A DNA stretch of 64,000 nucleotides from Impatiens glandulifera (GCF_907164915.1 NC_061868.1:27523819-27587818); one strand, 5' to 3'; shown: positions 10,736 through 23,200, counted from the first letter of the stretch. Made by a program: numbers and translations. The notes: generated from the letters alone by a model not told the origin.

Positions 10736-13700
10736 TCATGGACTTATCCATTTACGGCAGGAATTGTAGACCTTACTCCTTGCATTGTTGAGCTCCGAGC
10801 CAATGACACGCCAACAATATTCCATCCTCAATGTCTTTATTTGGTTCCTTACATTTCTTTTAACGCCAAAGCCAGTTTTCCAACCCTTCACCTCACCTTC
10901 ATACGTCTCCATGTGTCTCATGCAAAAAATGCCGCAGTAAGTGTAATTCTTGGAATCCTGCCATGGCAATTTCAAACATATCTTTTCCAAACCGCCATAC
11001 TTTTTAGCAAGAACGGGGTCTACGTCGTTCATATATTGTTGAATGTAGTCATCCTGATACATCATTAAAAACAACATGATGTACTGTATTTTAGTGCTAC
11101 TAGAATTCCAAAATTGAACTATTTTAAATTTTAATTGTAGTGTCATACCAAGATTTGTGCATTCTTATATCTTCTTTCGAAGGGCGATTGCATAGGTGAC
11201 TGCCGGTTGTCAATTACTTGAAATTGCCATTGTATGAAGTTATAGCAAACCAAGTAGAAATGTCTGTCATCAATGATTGGGAAAAACAACTGTGGATAGA
11301 ATTAAAAAAAAATTAGATTTGAACTGAGTTGTACATGCTATTATAAGGTACCACAGCCAGAGATGTACTTACGAGGTCCACTTCGAAGAGGTCCCTTTTC
11401 GAAATTTGGAAATCCCGACCTTCTCGATAGAACCTTTCATTGAATTTGTCTCGGGTAGTTATCCCACCTTCACGAAAAATCTGTTTACGGCAGTCTTTAG
11501 TCTCACAAGAATAACATAATTGATAAATAACAGTGCTAGTACAACTTACGGTGAGCACGGTTGTGTAGAAAATCTTCTTGTAACGACGTTTTACATTTTT
11601 CCTAGAAAGGTCGTGCAAAATGTATGACCAAACGTCAATAATCATACTGTCTACCCAGGTTTGATCAGCCATTGTAAGCATGTCCCCGCGCGTCACGTGT
11701 TGACATAGCTTATCCGCAATAAATAACATTTCACTGCATGAAAACAGCAAAACATGTTTCAAAATGGTGTACAAATCATATTTTTTATGAATAATTAAGC
11801 ATTTGCAGGAAACATCACCTTGGATCAAGTCCTGTAGCAAATATGAAACCCACAAAAATCTTCTGAATGTTTGTCATTTGTTTTACATCCCTAAACATTT
11901 TATTGAAATATGGGGTTTTCAAAGCTGGAGGCAATTCCAATGCTTTAAGCCATTCTTTCATTTGCATGTTTGGACGAGAAGAGCCAGTTTGAAGTGGCGG
12001 TAGTAGACTGGAGATGCCTTCTTTCGGTTCATTCTTTACTATCTCCAAAGAATAGGCAGTTTGAAGTGGCGGTGGTAGACTGGAGATGCATTCTTCAGGT
12101 TCATTTTTTACTATCGCCAAAGAAGGGGAGTTGTTGTTGGTTTCGGTTTTGATGACATCGGTTAACCAATCCGTTTTCAAATTTCGGGGGGATTTTCTGC
12201 AGACATTTAAGGCCTTTGACTGTCCTGCTTCCTCTTTTTTTGGGATAATTTGGGTAAGAGGCAAGGCTGGGGTGGTTGGAGTGCTGGTGTTCGTGTTGGT
12301 TTCTGTTTTGGGAGTAATGGGGTTGGCTTTGGGTTTGGCTTGTGCCATTGGATGGGCTGGGATTTTAAGTGGAGGAATGGGGTTGGCTTTGGCTTGTGCC
12401 ATTGGAAGGGCTGGGGTTTTGAGTGGAGGAATGGGGTTGGCTTTGGCTTGTGCCATTGGAGGGGCTGGGGTTTTGAGTGGAGGAAGGGGGTTGGCTTTGG
12501 CTAGTGCCATTGGAGGGGTTGGGGTTTTAAGTGGAGGAATGGGGTTGGCTTTGGCTAGTGCAATTGGAGGGGTTGGTGTTTTGAGTGGAGGAATGGGGTT
12601 GGCTTTGGCTAGTGCCATTGGAGGGGTTGGTGTTTTGAGTGGAGGAATGGGGTTGGCTTTGGCTAGTGCCATTGGAGGGGTTGGGGTTTTGAGTGGAGGA
12701 ATGGGGTTGGCTTTGGCTAGTGCCATTGGAGGGGTTGGGGTTTTGAGTGGAAGAATGGGGTTGGCTTTGGCTAGTGCCATTGGAGGGGTTGGGGTTTTGA
12801 GTGGAGGAATGGGGTTGGCTTTGGCTTGTGCCATTGGAGGGGTTGGGGCTGTGGTCTTGGTTTCTGTTTTGAGTGGAATGGGGTTCTTGTGGGATTGGGC
12901 CGTTGATGTGAGGGTGGTTTGTGTGTTGCCTTGGGTGTTTAGAGGAAGGGTGTTGGATTTGGCTTGGTTGTCGGCGTTGATATTTTTTTGGATGTTGGGA
13001 GAAAGGGTGCTCTTGTTGGATGGGGCCGTTGGTGGGTGGTTGGCTTTTGTCTTTGTTTCGGTGGTGGGGGTTAATGTGTTCTTGTTTGCTGGGGCCGTTG
13101 GAGTGGTGTTGGCATGGATTTTGGGAGGAAGGATGTCTGCTTTCACGTGGGTGGTGGTTTCTGTGTTGGGGTTAGTGCCACTTCCTCTAGGCGGCTGATG
13201 TTTAGTTTTGTCCAAGCTCCGTTGTAACCCTTCCCTCAGGATGGAATGGGAGTTTAGTACAGTGGCCAATGGCTCAAATGCAGACTGTACAAGTTCCATT
13301 GCGTTTATCTGGTGCATCTCATTCAGATATTTAGCCCCTTGTGCCAATTCTTCTGCAGCGACCGCAACCTTCCTCAAACATGATGCCAGGTTCTGTGGAA
13401 TTGGAGCCTGGTCAGTTTGATTGTCATCTCCAGATTGTGGTTGTGTTGGCTCCACATTTTGTTGAATCGGTGGTTGCTCATTCGGAAGGGTTATGCGAGC
13501 AACTACCCTACCATGTCCAAACCCCCCCTGTGCAGCCTCATACTCAACCCTTTCGTACATCTTCTTCTCGTCCCAGCATCCTAAAATAGGAAAACTCCTT
13601 GAGATCTTACTGTTTACCTTGAACTCAACCACACGGTCCAAGTAGCACAACTGATACATTAGCATAAACAAATACATGTTACGTTCAAACTCATGAAAAA

Positions 13701-14740
13701 TTTTGAAGGTACAACCTACAGCAAATAGATATCTACACTCACCAAAAGAAACGTTAACGGTCCATGGAAATAGGATGTCTTCTTTTCTTGCCACTTATAA
13801 AGACTGTCGACTAGCCCGTCTAACGTGAACTTGCACCAGTTGTAGTCTTTGATTTTAGATACATCCTGGAGGGATTTCAGTACTTTGAATCTGTACATAA
13901 AACAGGAGTGACTGAAGCCATTGAAAATGATATTGAAGTTCTAAATGAAATCACAGAATTAATGCTAGGTTCTTTGGGTATACCTGCACTGTGGATTTTG
14001 GGATGTCCACAAAAAACTGGATACAACAAACACCACGAAGTCCAACTTGAAGTTACTGTCTCCTTCTGTGTTCTGTAGAATTTTCTCAGGCATTTGGTAG
14101 GTTGAAGGACCTCCACTGTTCTCGTATCCCCATCTCCTTCTCCACGCCGTGAGATTGTCCTTGTACACCTTGTCGTCCGTGTGATTTCCTAAACACTCTG
14201 CCACTACTAATTCCCCTCTGGGTATGTTCAATACACATTGAACATCCTCTTCATCAATCTCCATCTCCTCTCCACTGTGTAGGACGATGCTCCGCCTTCT
14301 GGGATTGAATAGACTCACAATGCACCGTGAGAATTGAAGTGGGCATTTTGATATGCCAAGTGACAGAAGGGAACCAAATCCTATGTCCCTCACAGCCTGC
14401 TTCTGTTCTTCCGATAACCTGTTAATCAGGTGATGAAGTAACGATGGAGAGGTTCTGCTCTTGAAATCAACATCAGGGTCACGAGTCCTTCTTCTTTTCT
14501 TCTTAACCTGGGACTCACTAAGTGCTTCATTCGCCGCGTTGGCCAGAATATCCAGTGGTGTCGTGGGCGTGCCTGATGCCTCGGGTTTTCTTTTCCTTCG
14601 TTGAATACTACATTATCATTAGCAAATTGGATTACTTCCCTAATCCAAATATAGGCAAATTTGTACATTTTCTAACATTAGCGTAATTACCTTAGTGTGT
14701 TAACTTCCGTCGTGGATTCAGTATATGGAACTATTTGCAT
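10736..14740 (-). CDS. ULP1-like cysteine protease gene A, MULE-borne, intact
   Basis: Spliced model on the minus strand, eight exons: 14691-14740, 13984-14607, 13743-13890, 11819-13650, 11550-11733, 11373-11480, 11149-11289, 10736-11053, giving 1134 aa with every junction in phase. Start ATG 14740 is the least certain part. The N-terminal domain (IGFGSLLSLGISKCPLQFSR) is shared with gene B and is typical of MULE-linked ULP genes. A basic KKKRR stretch may be nuclear targeting. The middle is a Pro-rich tandem repeat (about residues 540-719). The C-terminal C48 peptidase has His992, Asp1009, Gln1061 and Cys1069; the residue before the Cys-Gly is Tyr rather than the usual Asp. C48 enzymes process or remove SUMO. 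Substrate and activity are not shown by the sequence. Confidence 0.82.
12316..12855 (-). repeat. 54-bp tandem repeat coding the Pro-rich linker of ULP1-like A
   Basis: Ten units of 18 codons (consensus TPTPPMALAKANPIPPLK) lie in the large exon of gene A. Units 2-7 are nearly identical at DNA level, and the outer units diverge (MAQ for MAL; APPM, ALPM, AHPM). All unit lengths keep the frame. The other strand is also open across this stretch, giving a misleading Gly-Val-Leu-rich frame. Confidence 0.88.
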
Positions 14741-17700
14741 ATCGGAATCCTGATTCTGAGATAATACATTAGCATATCAGCAAATCTAACAGATCGTATC
14801 CAATCTAAAGGATTGACATTTGATTGGATGGTAGCGGTGGAAATGACTTGACGTGGTCACAAAGCCTGAGACTTTGTGACAGTTGAATTGACATATCTAA
14901 AATTGTTTGGCGCTTGATTTTATTTATTTCATTTTTAATTGAGCTGTGAATTAAATTTAATTTCTTTTTCTTCAAATATAAATAACAATATATATATTTT
15001 ACTTTTACACTGATGTAATAAATATAATGTTTGTTATGTATGAATAATTTAATATTTCAAATAATGTTAATTATATTAAATGTAATTTTTTGATTTGTGA
15101 CCGGAGGATTGAGCCTTTATTTCTATAAATTTTTGGTTTCGATAATAAGTGTACCAAGATCAAACAGCACCTAATTTTTGTTTTTACTTTTTAATTAACA
15201 ATATATAAATTATGAATGATGTTTCCTGTCTAAAATACTGAAGACTGGTCCGATTCGATATATAATGATTACTTTAAGATATGATATACCGTACGAAAAC
15301 ATTTCACTAATGAATTATAAATAAAAATGAAATGTGATTTACTGGATAAAAATTGAAAAAGTGTTTTTAGCGAAGATTTATTCGCTGCGTGTATTTTCCT
15401 CCCACATTCCTTAATAATTTTGGTCTTCACATACAAGCGTTGGTGTACTTACATCAGGGGTAAAGGGTCTTCTCATGTAAGGGTTGAGTGTTTCACATGT
15501 ACGTCAGCTTAGAATTCATTGAAGCGAACATTTATTCGCTTCATATAAATTTCTCATATATTGCAATTTTCACTGAGCACGGATATATGTTCGCTGCTTT
15601 TCATCGTAAATTAGATGAATTCATGTGTTTAAAAATTGAAAAAAAAATTATTGTTAATTTTTGCATTTACATACATGTGTTGGTGTGTTTCCATGGAATT
15701 AATGAAGCGAACATTTATTCGCTTCCGACCCACACTACGTAATTAAAGCATGTTTCAAAAAATCAAAATGTTAATATGTTTACGAAGATTTATTCGATAT
15801 GTTTTTGCTCATATAGAAATAATAGTATGTATAATAAAAATTTATACTTATTTCCTAACATAATTTTATATATATAGAAATAATATTAAATAAAATATAA
15901 TGTTAATTACACTATTGTAACAATACTTTATTAAAATATAATATTTATTCATTTATGTGATGTGACAAAAAGACTGCACACTTTTCCGATTTGACCTATG
16001 ATGACGGGCTTAATACTTTTCACGAATCCATAGATATGAAATGATTTCTTTATAGGGTTTTATACAAAAACACACTACTTTTTCAATGATGAAATATAAT
16101 TTAATAATGATGTGACAAAACAAAGGACTGCCTACTGTTCCACCAAGTCATTTGAGCGAATATTTGTTCGCTTCATGTCATGTTTAATAATTTAATATAA
16201 TATTTAATAAACGGAAATTTAAATTCCATTTAATTTTGGTCTTCACATACACGGGTTAGTGTCTTTCCATGACAGACAAGCGGGCTTCTCATGGTTGTGT
16301 TAGGGGGTGTACACGGGGGACAGGTGGAAAATAATTGTGGCGAAGATTTCTTCGCCTATGGAGTTATTTTAGCTATAATCTCTTCGCTGTTCGAATTACT
16401 TTTTTTATATGATACACGGAACTTCAAAATTCATGTTAATTTTGGTAATTTGTGGGATATTAAAATGTTTTCACGCTTAATGTTTTCAATAAAATATATT
16501 TTAATTCTCATTTATATTCAACATAATTTCCTTCATATACCAATAATATTATATCGAATATAATTTTATAAATATTTATGAAAATATTTGTATTAATGTA
16601 GAAATAATTTATTATTTAATATAATGTTAATGACAATATTGAATTATTTGTTTCATTTAATATAAGTGTTATTACTTTTTCGTTAATGAAATTACTTTTT
16701 CATGATGTGACCAAAGGACTGCAAACTGTTCCGATTTGATATTTGATCACGGGAAATTTACTTTTTCTAAATCAATAGATCTAAATATTTTATGAAGATA
16801 AACAGATTTTCTGTTTGCTATAAATGTAGGGATTACATAAACAATCTTCGTCGGCAGCATGAAATATTTTGTGAGCGTTGTTGTTGAGAGTGTGCGTTTT
16901 TTTCAGATAGTTTGTTGGGATGTATCATTTGGGAGATTCTCTGTGATGGAAAACTTGTACAATGAAGATCAACTGGTGGAAAACATCTTCAGTTAACACG
17001 AATGCTTGATACCTCAAGTAGAAACTACCGATCGAATGAAGATCATTCGTGTCCACTGCTGGTGGGAAGCGTCAGCTTTGGGAGATTCCCTGGGATGGAA
17101 AACATCTCAAGAGATAACTCAACAGGTGTATGACCCCAGTTATGCTTGAGAGATCCGCTGTGGTCGCTTCAATGGAGATGCCTTGAAGCTGGAGATGCAG
17201 ATGAATAGTGTTAAAATGCACAAATGTTTATGAAACGTAGAAATGTTTATGAAACTTGTAATGAAATTTTGTACGTCGAATTAGAATAATTATTTGTTAT
17301 TTATATTTTCATGCACATGTCATTAAACATTTATAAAATAACGAATTTATTATAAATAATAAAGTATTATAATATCAACTCTTCTGGCTAATTATACGTT
17401 TCCCATAAGTGAAATCATTGTCATGATTGTAATCTGACGTGACATGTAATGTAAAATGTTTTGGCGCTTCTGCAATCATTCAACCATTCATTGGATTTAA
17501 TATACAAGCGAATACATTTTCGTTCAATGTGGTCGACCTCAAATATGAATATCAAGCGAATAGTATTTCGTTTCGTAAGTATGTTGTGTTTAATATAGAA
17601 ACTTACAGGCGAATGATTCTTCGTTTTCAAATTCATTAGAGTATGACATGAAAGTGGCACAAATACAATAATATGTAACTTCAAAGATTGGATGCGACTT

Positions 17701-18075
17701 CATCTTCGTTTTCAATCACATGTTAAAAAGTAATACACTAACAAACAAACGAAGAAATGTCCGTTCGATTTACTGATTAGATACTGTGTAATGAAGCGAA
17801 CAACCAATCGATGGATCAATGTAAGGGGTTTACATGAACACATCAGTTGTTTTATATTATACTCTGAATTCATAATGACATCCAAATTGCAATCAAACAA
17901 TCAAACATAACGACAATGATTCGATTTATATCACTCCAGAATATACTAACTACATTATGTAAAATATAAGTTCAGACTATAATCAAACATAGCTTCATAA
18001 TATTGTTGAATACACAAAAACATTCCATAATCCGTTTACATAAGTACTACACAGACTAACCAACAAAAGAGCTGT
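14741..18075. other. Large noncoding interior of the MULE, rich in palindromes and TIR-like modules
   Basis: No supported gene over 3.3 kb. Near-perfect palindromes occur at 15369-15386, 15521-15542, 15704-15725, 16154-16174 and 16339-16356 (core GCGAA...TTCGC), with weaker forms at 17508-17640. TIR-like pieces (TGGTCTTCACATACA..., CTTCTCATG...GGG...ACATG) lie at about 15420-15500 and 16235-16320. A less AT-rich patch at 16855-17230 holds two related copies of GGGAGATTCYCTGKGATGGA; I could not assign it. This is the upstream region shared by the ULP1-like A gene and the 3' side of the DUF7745-like gene. Confidence 0.6.
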
Positions 18076-19260
18076 TCAAAAATCCAAATGAAGCGAGTCT
18101 GATTCATGAGAGGATGACTCGTCTATCGGTCCTGTCAGCGACACGACCTCATGTTCGATGACGGGTGGAATGTATAGCTGAATGGCTTCGTTCACAGCAT
18201 TGATCCATCGGTTGGGGATTAAAACCGTCAAAGAATTTTCAATTATTGATGCGTACTCTAAGTAAAGATGGTGAGGAGTAAGCATGAAGTCCTCCGGAGG
18301 ATTGTGTCCATTTGAAGGTAGGGGATTCCGTAGGCCAAATTGTCTGTATATGACAGTTGTGCAGTAGGAGGTAGTTCCCTCAAGGCCCAACAAAATGATG
18401 AATGGAGAACCCCTCATCTCGTACATCATTTCAGTAAAGAGATACCACGGAACAATGAACCTAATTGGGTGAATATCCGAAATAAAATTCGGAGGCACGA
18501 GTCCATTGACCCTTTGCACTTGTAGATTGGCAAAGGAAGTATAGGGAATTGAAGGACGGGGCAACCAATGCAACTTGTCTAACAACCAGAGGTAGAGAAC
18601 CAAAGGTGATACACGGCGAGAATAGTTGTTTTCCTCGGGAACAAATTCGTTAAGACCAAGTAATGTCTCAGCAAGTACCAGGCTAGCCAGGTTTGAGGCG
18701 TTTCCCATCAGTGCAGGAACTACCTGCAGGATCCTTTCCGAAGGCCGTCGTCCTGCAGCCGGACATAAAAAAAAATGAGCCAGAACCACAAGCATGATCA
18801 GTTTGCTTTGTGTGTGGTTGATGGTCCTCTCAGCTCCCTGGACACGCCAAATGTACTCGTCTATGTTTGTCATATTGAGAAATCCATGTTGGAGGGTAAA
18901 CAAAAGAGCATCAAACATTGTACATCCATAGAAGTTGTCGCAAATGTGGACGGCCATATGAGGATCTTGATTGACAGGCAAAATCATGAGTGCAAGACTA
19001 CCACACCTAAGGATTGAAGCAAAGTCCTCTATCGTCGGGCATATGTGCATTTCCCCAATAACAAAAGAATGAGAGTCCATATTCCATCTGCTTTGCATGT
19101 GGGCCATCAGTCCGTCGTTAACGTTTATTCGTAATAGAGGTAGAATCTCATCTACATGATAGACACTAAAAGGGACAGGGTAATCGTTGATCAGACTTAA
19201 GTATCGCTCCAGCTGTTGCTGCGATAAAACCAGCATGTCTGGGTCCATCTCTACATCCAT
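18076..19260 (-). CDS. DUF7745-like plant protein, MULE-borne
   Basis: A single open frame of 394 aa, without introns, from ATG 19260 to a stop at 18076-18078. The segment HMQSRWNMDSHSFVIGEMHI followed by CPTIEDFASILR matches the pattern of the plant DUF7745 family (a Trp, then PTIEEY). LVLAETLLGLNEFVP and LYLWLLDKLHWLPRP match its later helices. This family is common in plant transposon DNA and belongs near the plant mobile domain proteins; its biochemical role is unknown. The acidic, Ser-rich C-terminus (DESSSHESDSLHLDF) is specific to this copy. No transmembrane segment is convincing. It lies on the same strand as both ULP1-like genes. The family call is by pattern recognition. Confidence 0.7.
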   Translation of the reverse strand: MDVEMDPDMLVLSQQQLERYLSLINDYPVPFSVYHVDEILPLLRINVNDGLMAHMQSRWNMDSHSFVIGEMHICPTIEDFASILRCGSLALMILPVNQDPHMAVHICDNFYGCTMFDALLFTLQHGFLNMTNIDEYIWRVQGAERTINHTQSKLIMLVVLAHFFLCPAAGRRPSERILQVVPALMGNASNLASLVLAETLLGLNEFVPEENNYSRRVSPLVLYLWLLDKLHWLPRPSIPYTSFANLQVQRVNGLVPPNFISDIHPIRFIVPWYLFTEMMYEMRGSPFIILLGLEGTTSYCTTVIYRQFGLRNPLPSNGHNPPEDFMLTPHHLYLEYASIIENSLTVLIPNRWINAVNEAIQLYIPPVIEHEVVSLTGPIDESSSHESDSLHLDF

Positions 19261-19349
19261 CTTATGAGTTTTACACTAAATGACTGAAGGAAAGACACCG
19301 GTAGATAGAGATTTGGGAAGGAAAGAATCAAAACAGAGAGAGAGGTGAG

Positions 19350-19363
19350 AGTGAGAGTGTAGT

Positions 19364-19394
<31 letters not shown>

Positions 19395-19397
19395 TAT
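19350..19397 (-). repeat. GAGAGT microsatellite in the leader of the DUF7745-like gene
   Basis: About seven GAGAGT/GAGTGT units run from 90 to 140 bp upstream of the start codon; on the coding strand this is a CACTCT tract. Such CT-rich leaders are common in plant 5' untranslated regions. Confidence 0.7.
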
Positions 19398-19498
19398 GAG
19401 AGTGATGATCTTGATACAGCAGTAGTTGAAGTAATAAATGAGTTTTCATTCTTGAATTGACATCAATATAGAACTCCGGTAGGGGCATTACATGTTGC

Positions 19499-19913
19499 GA
19501 GGATATCTTCGTTTATGAATTGGCAAACATATACTGAAGAAGATATCTTCGTCTCGGATTTTCAAAATATGGATTGCACCAAAAAAGAACATAAGAAGAT
19601 ATCTTCGTTTAGGATTTTGAAAATTTATAGTTAAGAGGATATCTTCGTTTATGAATTTGAAAACATATAGTGAAGAAGATATCTTCGTCTCGGATTTTCA
19701 AAATATGGATTGCACCAAAAAAGAACATAAGAAGATATCTTCGTTTAGGATTTTGAAAATTTATAGTTAAGAGGATATCTTCGTTTATGAATTTGAAAAC
19801 ATATAGTGAAGAAGATATCTTCGTCTCGGATTTTCAAAATATGGATTGCACCAAAAAATAACATAAGAAGATATCTTCGTTTAGGAATTACAAATTTTAT
19901 AGTTAAGAACAGG
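19499..19913. repeat. 136-bp tandem repeat, three copies, packed with GATATCTTCG sites
   Basis: Units start at 19499, 19635 and 19771. Each holds three copies of GATATCTTCG in the contexts GAGGATATCTTCGTTTA, GAAGAAGATATCTTCGTCTC and GAAGATATCTTCGTTTAGG, giving nine sites. The palindrome core GATATC with flanking GAAGATATCTTC is the same family of motif found in the TIRs. The third unit decays at its end. It lies upstream of the DUF7745-like gene. Confidence 0.88.
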
Positions 19914-20278
19914 GCCACACGAAGACATAAGAATATAATTTCGTTTCAAATAAGGTTAGCATGTCAATATTACGGTTGCAAGTTTATCAGTTTCATAATG
20001 TTGACAATATATCTTCGTTTAAGAATATTAAAACACACAGTTAAGAAAATAACCTCGTTTATGATTTAAAAAAAATGGGTACAAGAAGACACATCAAACA
20101 TCAATACATTATAACTCCATACATTAAAATCTGAATTGCAGTCCATACATTAAGATCTGAATTGCATTATAAGTTATAATTCACTATCAAACATCCATAC
20201 ATTAAAAATATGTGAATTGACCTGTGTAAACATAAGAATTACTGTACAAGTATAATTCCGTATAAGACATACAAATCC
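19914..20278. other. Short AT-rich spacer
   Basis: No gene is seen. A local direct repeat (CATCAATACATTA, CATCCATACATTA, CTCCATACATTAAAATCTGAA) and decayed motif copies (ATATCTTCGTTTAAGAAT) continue from the 136-bp array. Confidence 0.5.
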
Positions 20279-23200
20279 CTAATATCTTGATCTAATTGCA
20301 GTCTTTAACTTGAACCTATTGACATTGTGCTCAGACATAAGAATTCTGTATAAATATATTATCCTCAACGTACTCAAAGCTTCTCCGGCCTTCAAAAGAA
20401 CAAGAGAAAGTATAAGAACATCTAAAATTGTTCAATGTCATCTACTAACATATGGTATAACACTTACATTATTTTCGTTGATGTCAATAGACCAATCCTT
20501 CGGCGTTCCTCTATATGTTTCCATATGTCTCATTAAATATACTCCACAGTCTGTCTTGTTTGTTTGGTCTTGCCAGTCCAGCTTTGGGGCCGTTATCCTG
20601 TATTTTTTAACCTTTGCAGCCATTCTTTCCATGCCTTGACTTACCAAGAAATTCACAAAACAATCGAGTTGTTTCCTCAAAGTGACATACTTGTCCAGAA
20701 TTTTCATTCTATGAGGACGACCGGAGTTGTTTAGTACAATGATTTTGGAGTCCTTAATATTCACACAAACAAGGAAGAAATGTCTGGAAAAGACAACGGG
20801 TAGGAATATCTGCAAAAAGAACACAAACATTTATTAATTTATTGCATACTCGTTACTTGGAATTGAGGGATATGTACATACCACGTCAGCGAAGATGAGG
20901 TCTTCTTTTGTGACTTCGTAGTTTCTCATGTCTTCTTCAATGGATTGGGAAAATAAGGTGGCATCATGCTGCATATTAACCTGCAAAATAAGGGCAGAGC
21001 ATCAAAGTCATGAACATTGAAGGATACATAGCACAAAAAAGGAGATGCACTTACATGTGAAATTGATGAGAAACAAATTATTCTTGGTTCATGCCTTGGC
21101 AACCTACGGAATTTGAAGTGCACAATTATGGACCAAGCGTCAATCACTTCGCTCGCAATTTCTTCACCCATTTTCATTGTACGAAGTAACTGACGGGTGA
21201 TATTACCAGGTGCACCTTCGTACATAACGTCACTGCAAAATACATTCATTTAGAAGACCATAACTAACTAATTTCATTTTTCAAATTTCTAAAACCATGC
21301 GAACTAACTTACAATAGAGGTAGGTCTTCATCAAACACAAAATCGGCTAATCTCTGTTCCTTGTTGGTTATTTTGTGGTCCAACATATCCGCAACCTGTT
21401 GCATGTAAGGGGATCGAAGGTGCACAGGAATTTTTGAGATCTTCCTCTTAGGATATTCTCTAATGTTGATGCGTCCCCCCATCACCTTCATCTTCATCTT
21501 CAGAAGATTCAACGGCCTTAGAAGCCTCAACCTGTTGCTTGCATTCACCCTGATCACTTGGTGCAACAGACTGAGCTTGGGGTTCCTCAACATTTTCCTT
21601 CCCTGCACCATGATCATTTGGTTCAACATGCTGAGATTTGGGTTCCTCAACCTGTTGCTTGCCTTCACCCTGATCACTTGGTGCAACAGACTAAGCTTGG
21701 GGTTCCGCAACATTTTCCTTCCCTGCACCCTCATCATTTGGTTCAACATGCTGAGATTTTGGTTCATCAACCTGTTCCTTCCCTTCACCCTGATCATCGT
21801 CTTCAACAGTGGTTGTCTGCACTTTGTGTGCCCCATCCGGTTCCTTCCCTTCACCCTCATGATCAGTTGGTTCAACACTGGGTGAGTCATCTTTGTTGGG
21901 CAGAACTGAATCCTCATGTTCGTCCTGCTGAGGAGGGGGTGACTTGGCTTGAATGTGCTGAAATACAGCCTCTACATCTTCTTGTTCAAGAAGGAGTGAT
22001 TCATCTTCAATGTCCTGACCTACATCCTCAACATATTTCGGTTGCACAGGGGGTGACGGAGCTTCATTGTGCAGAACGGCATCATCGAGATCATTCTGTT
22101 CAACGTGATCTGATGGATTTTCTTGATTTGACATCACTGCATCCTCAAAATCATTCAGTTCAACCAGTGCTGGTGGATTGTCTGCATTGTCCTCCACGGC
22201 AGTCTCACATGTGTAATCAACCCGGGGACTATTGATTTTCAAGCCCGCACACTGTAAAGTGTCCCCAAGTGCCTCCCTTGGAGGATCTTCCACACCTACA
22301 CGAACCTCACCATCGTTCACAAACTTCAAGTGTTTCATGAACCCTTCAGACTCTCTGAGGTTCAGGAAACCGGCCTCAAAAAAGGGCTTCGGATCGATGT
22401 TGCGTTTCTCCAACTCCCCTGATAGGTAATTCAGCTGTTGGGTTGTATCTTTAAAAGTTTGCAGGATTTTGGATGTCAACATCTGTATATTATGAAAAAC
22501 AGATTTCATTAATCTTGAAAACAGGATAATATAGACAAATGGGAGTCAATTTCTTGTTTCCACATACCTCATTATTGTCTTTTGTTAATTCAACCGAGTC
22601 AACTGGATTCTCGGGTTGTTTAGCTGCTAAGCGCGCCCTTGCACTGCCCTTCCCAAAACCACCGGCACGAACTTCTAAGTTGGTAAACTCTAACACGGTG
22701 ACGTCATTCCAACAAGAGATTATTGAAAATTTTCTTTCGTAGGGGATACGTTCACCTTCCACAAAAACACCATCTAGGTAGCAAATCTGGAGTAAAGGAA
22801 TGAGAAACATGTTAGAAAATATTAGATATCTATAAATCATATATAAGAGAGGCAACAATACTTACCGATAAAAGGGTTATAGGTCCATCGAAATATGAAT
22901 TTTTATCTTTACTGGATTTTTCTTTCCAACTTCTTACACTGTCAACCAATCGTTGTAGTGTGAAGTGGCATCAGTTCAGTTCCTTTATGTTATCAACATC
23001 CATTAAGGATTTGAGAATTTTGAACCTGAAATGAAAAAAATACATGTGTCAGTATTCACAAATACAATTAGATATATAATAGGTTTGAATACATGTTTAC
23101 CTGGCTCGTGAATTTTGAACTGGACATAAAAAACTTGAGACAACAAAGACAACAAAGTCGATTTTGAAATCGTTGTCTGCACTTGTGTTACTTAATATCT

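Noticed and set aside
12086..13198. A 370-codon plus-strand frame rich in Gly, Val, Leu and Ala
   Set aside because: It is the antisense of the Pro-rich repeat of ULP1-like A; the 54-bp units keep both strands open. The minus strand has the splice sites and conserved domains.
14426..14668. An 80-codon minus-strand frame starting MYKFAYIW
   Set aside because: Wrong phase. The neighbouring phase joins exon 1 to the IGFGSLL domain with canonical splice sites; this frame runs through the intron.
21463..21885. A 140-codon plus-strand frame with hydrophobic repeats that look like membrane segments
   Set aside because: A frame-shifted antisense reading of the 120-bp repeat; the periodicity explains the apparent segments.
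21558..22235. A 225-codon plus-strand frame rich in His, Gln and Pro
   Set aside because: Antisense of the acidic repeat exon of ULP1-like B; no domain and no splice support.
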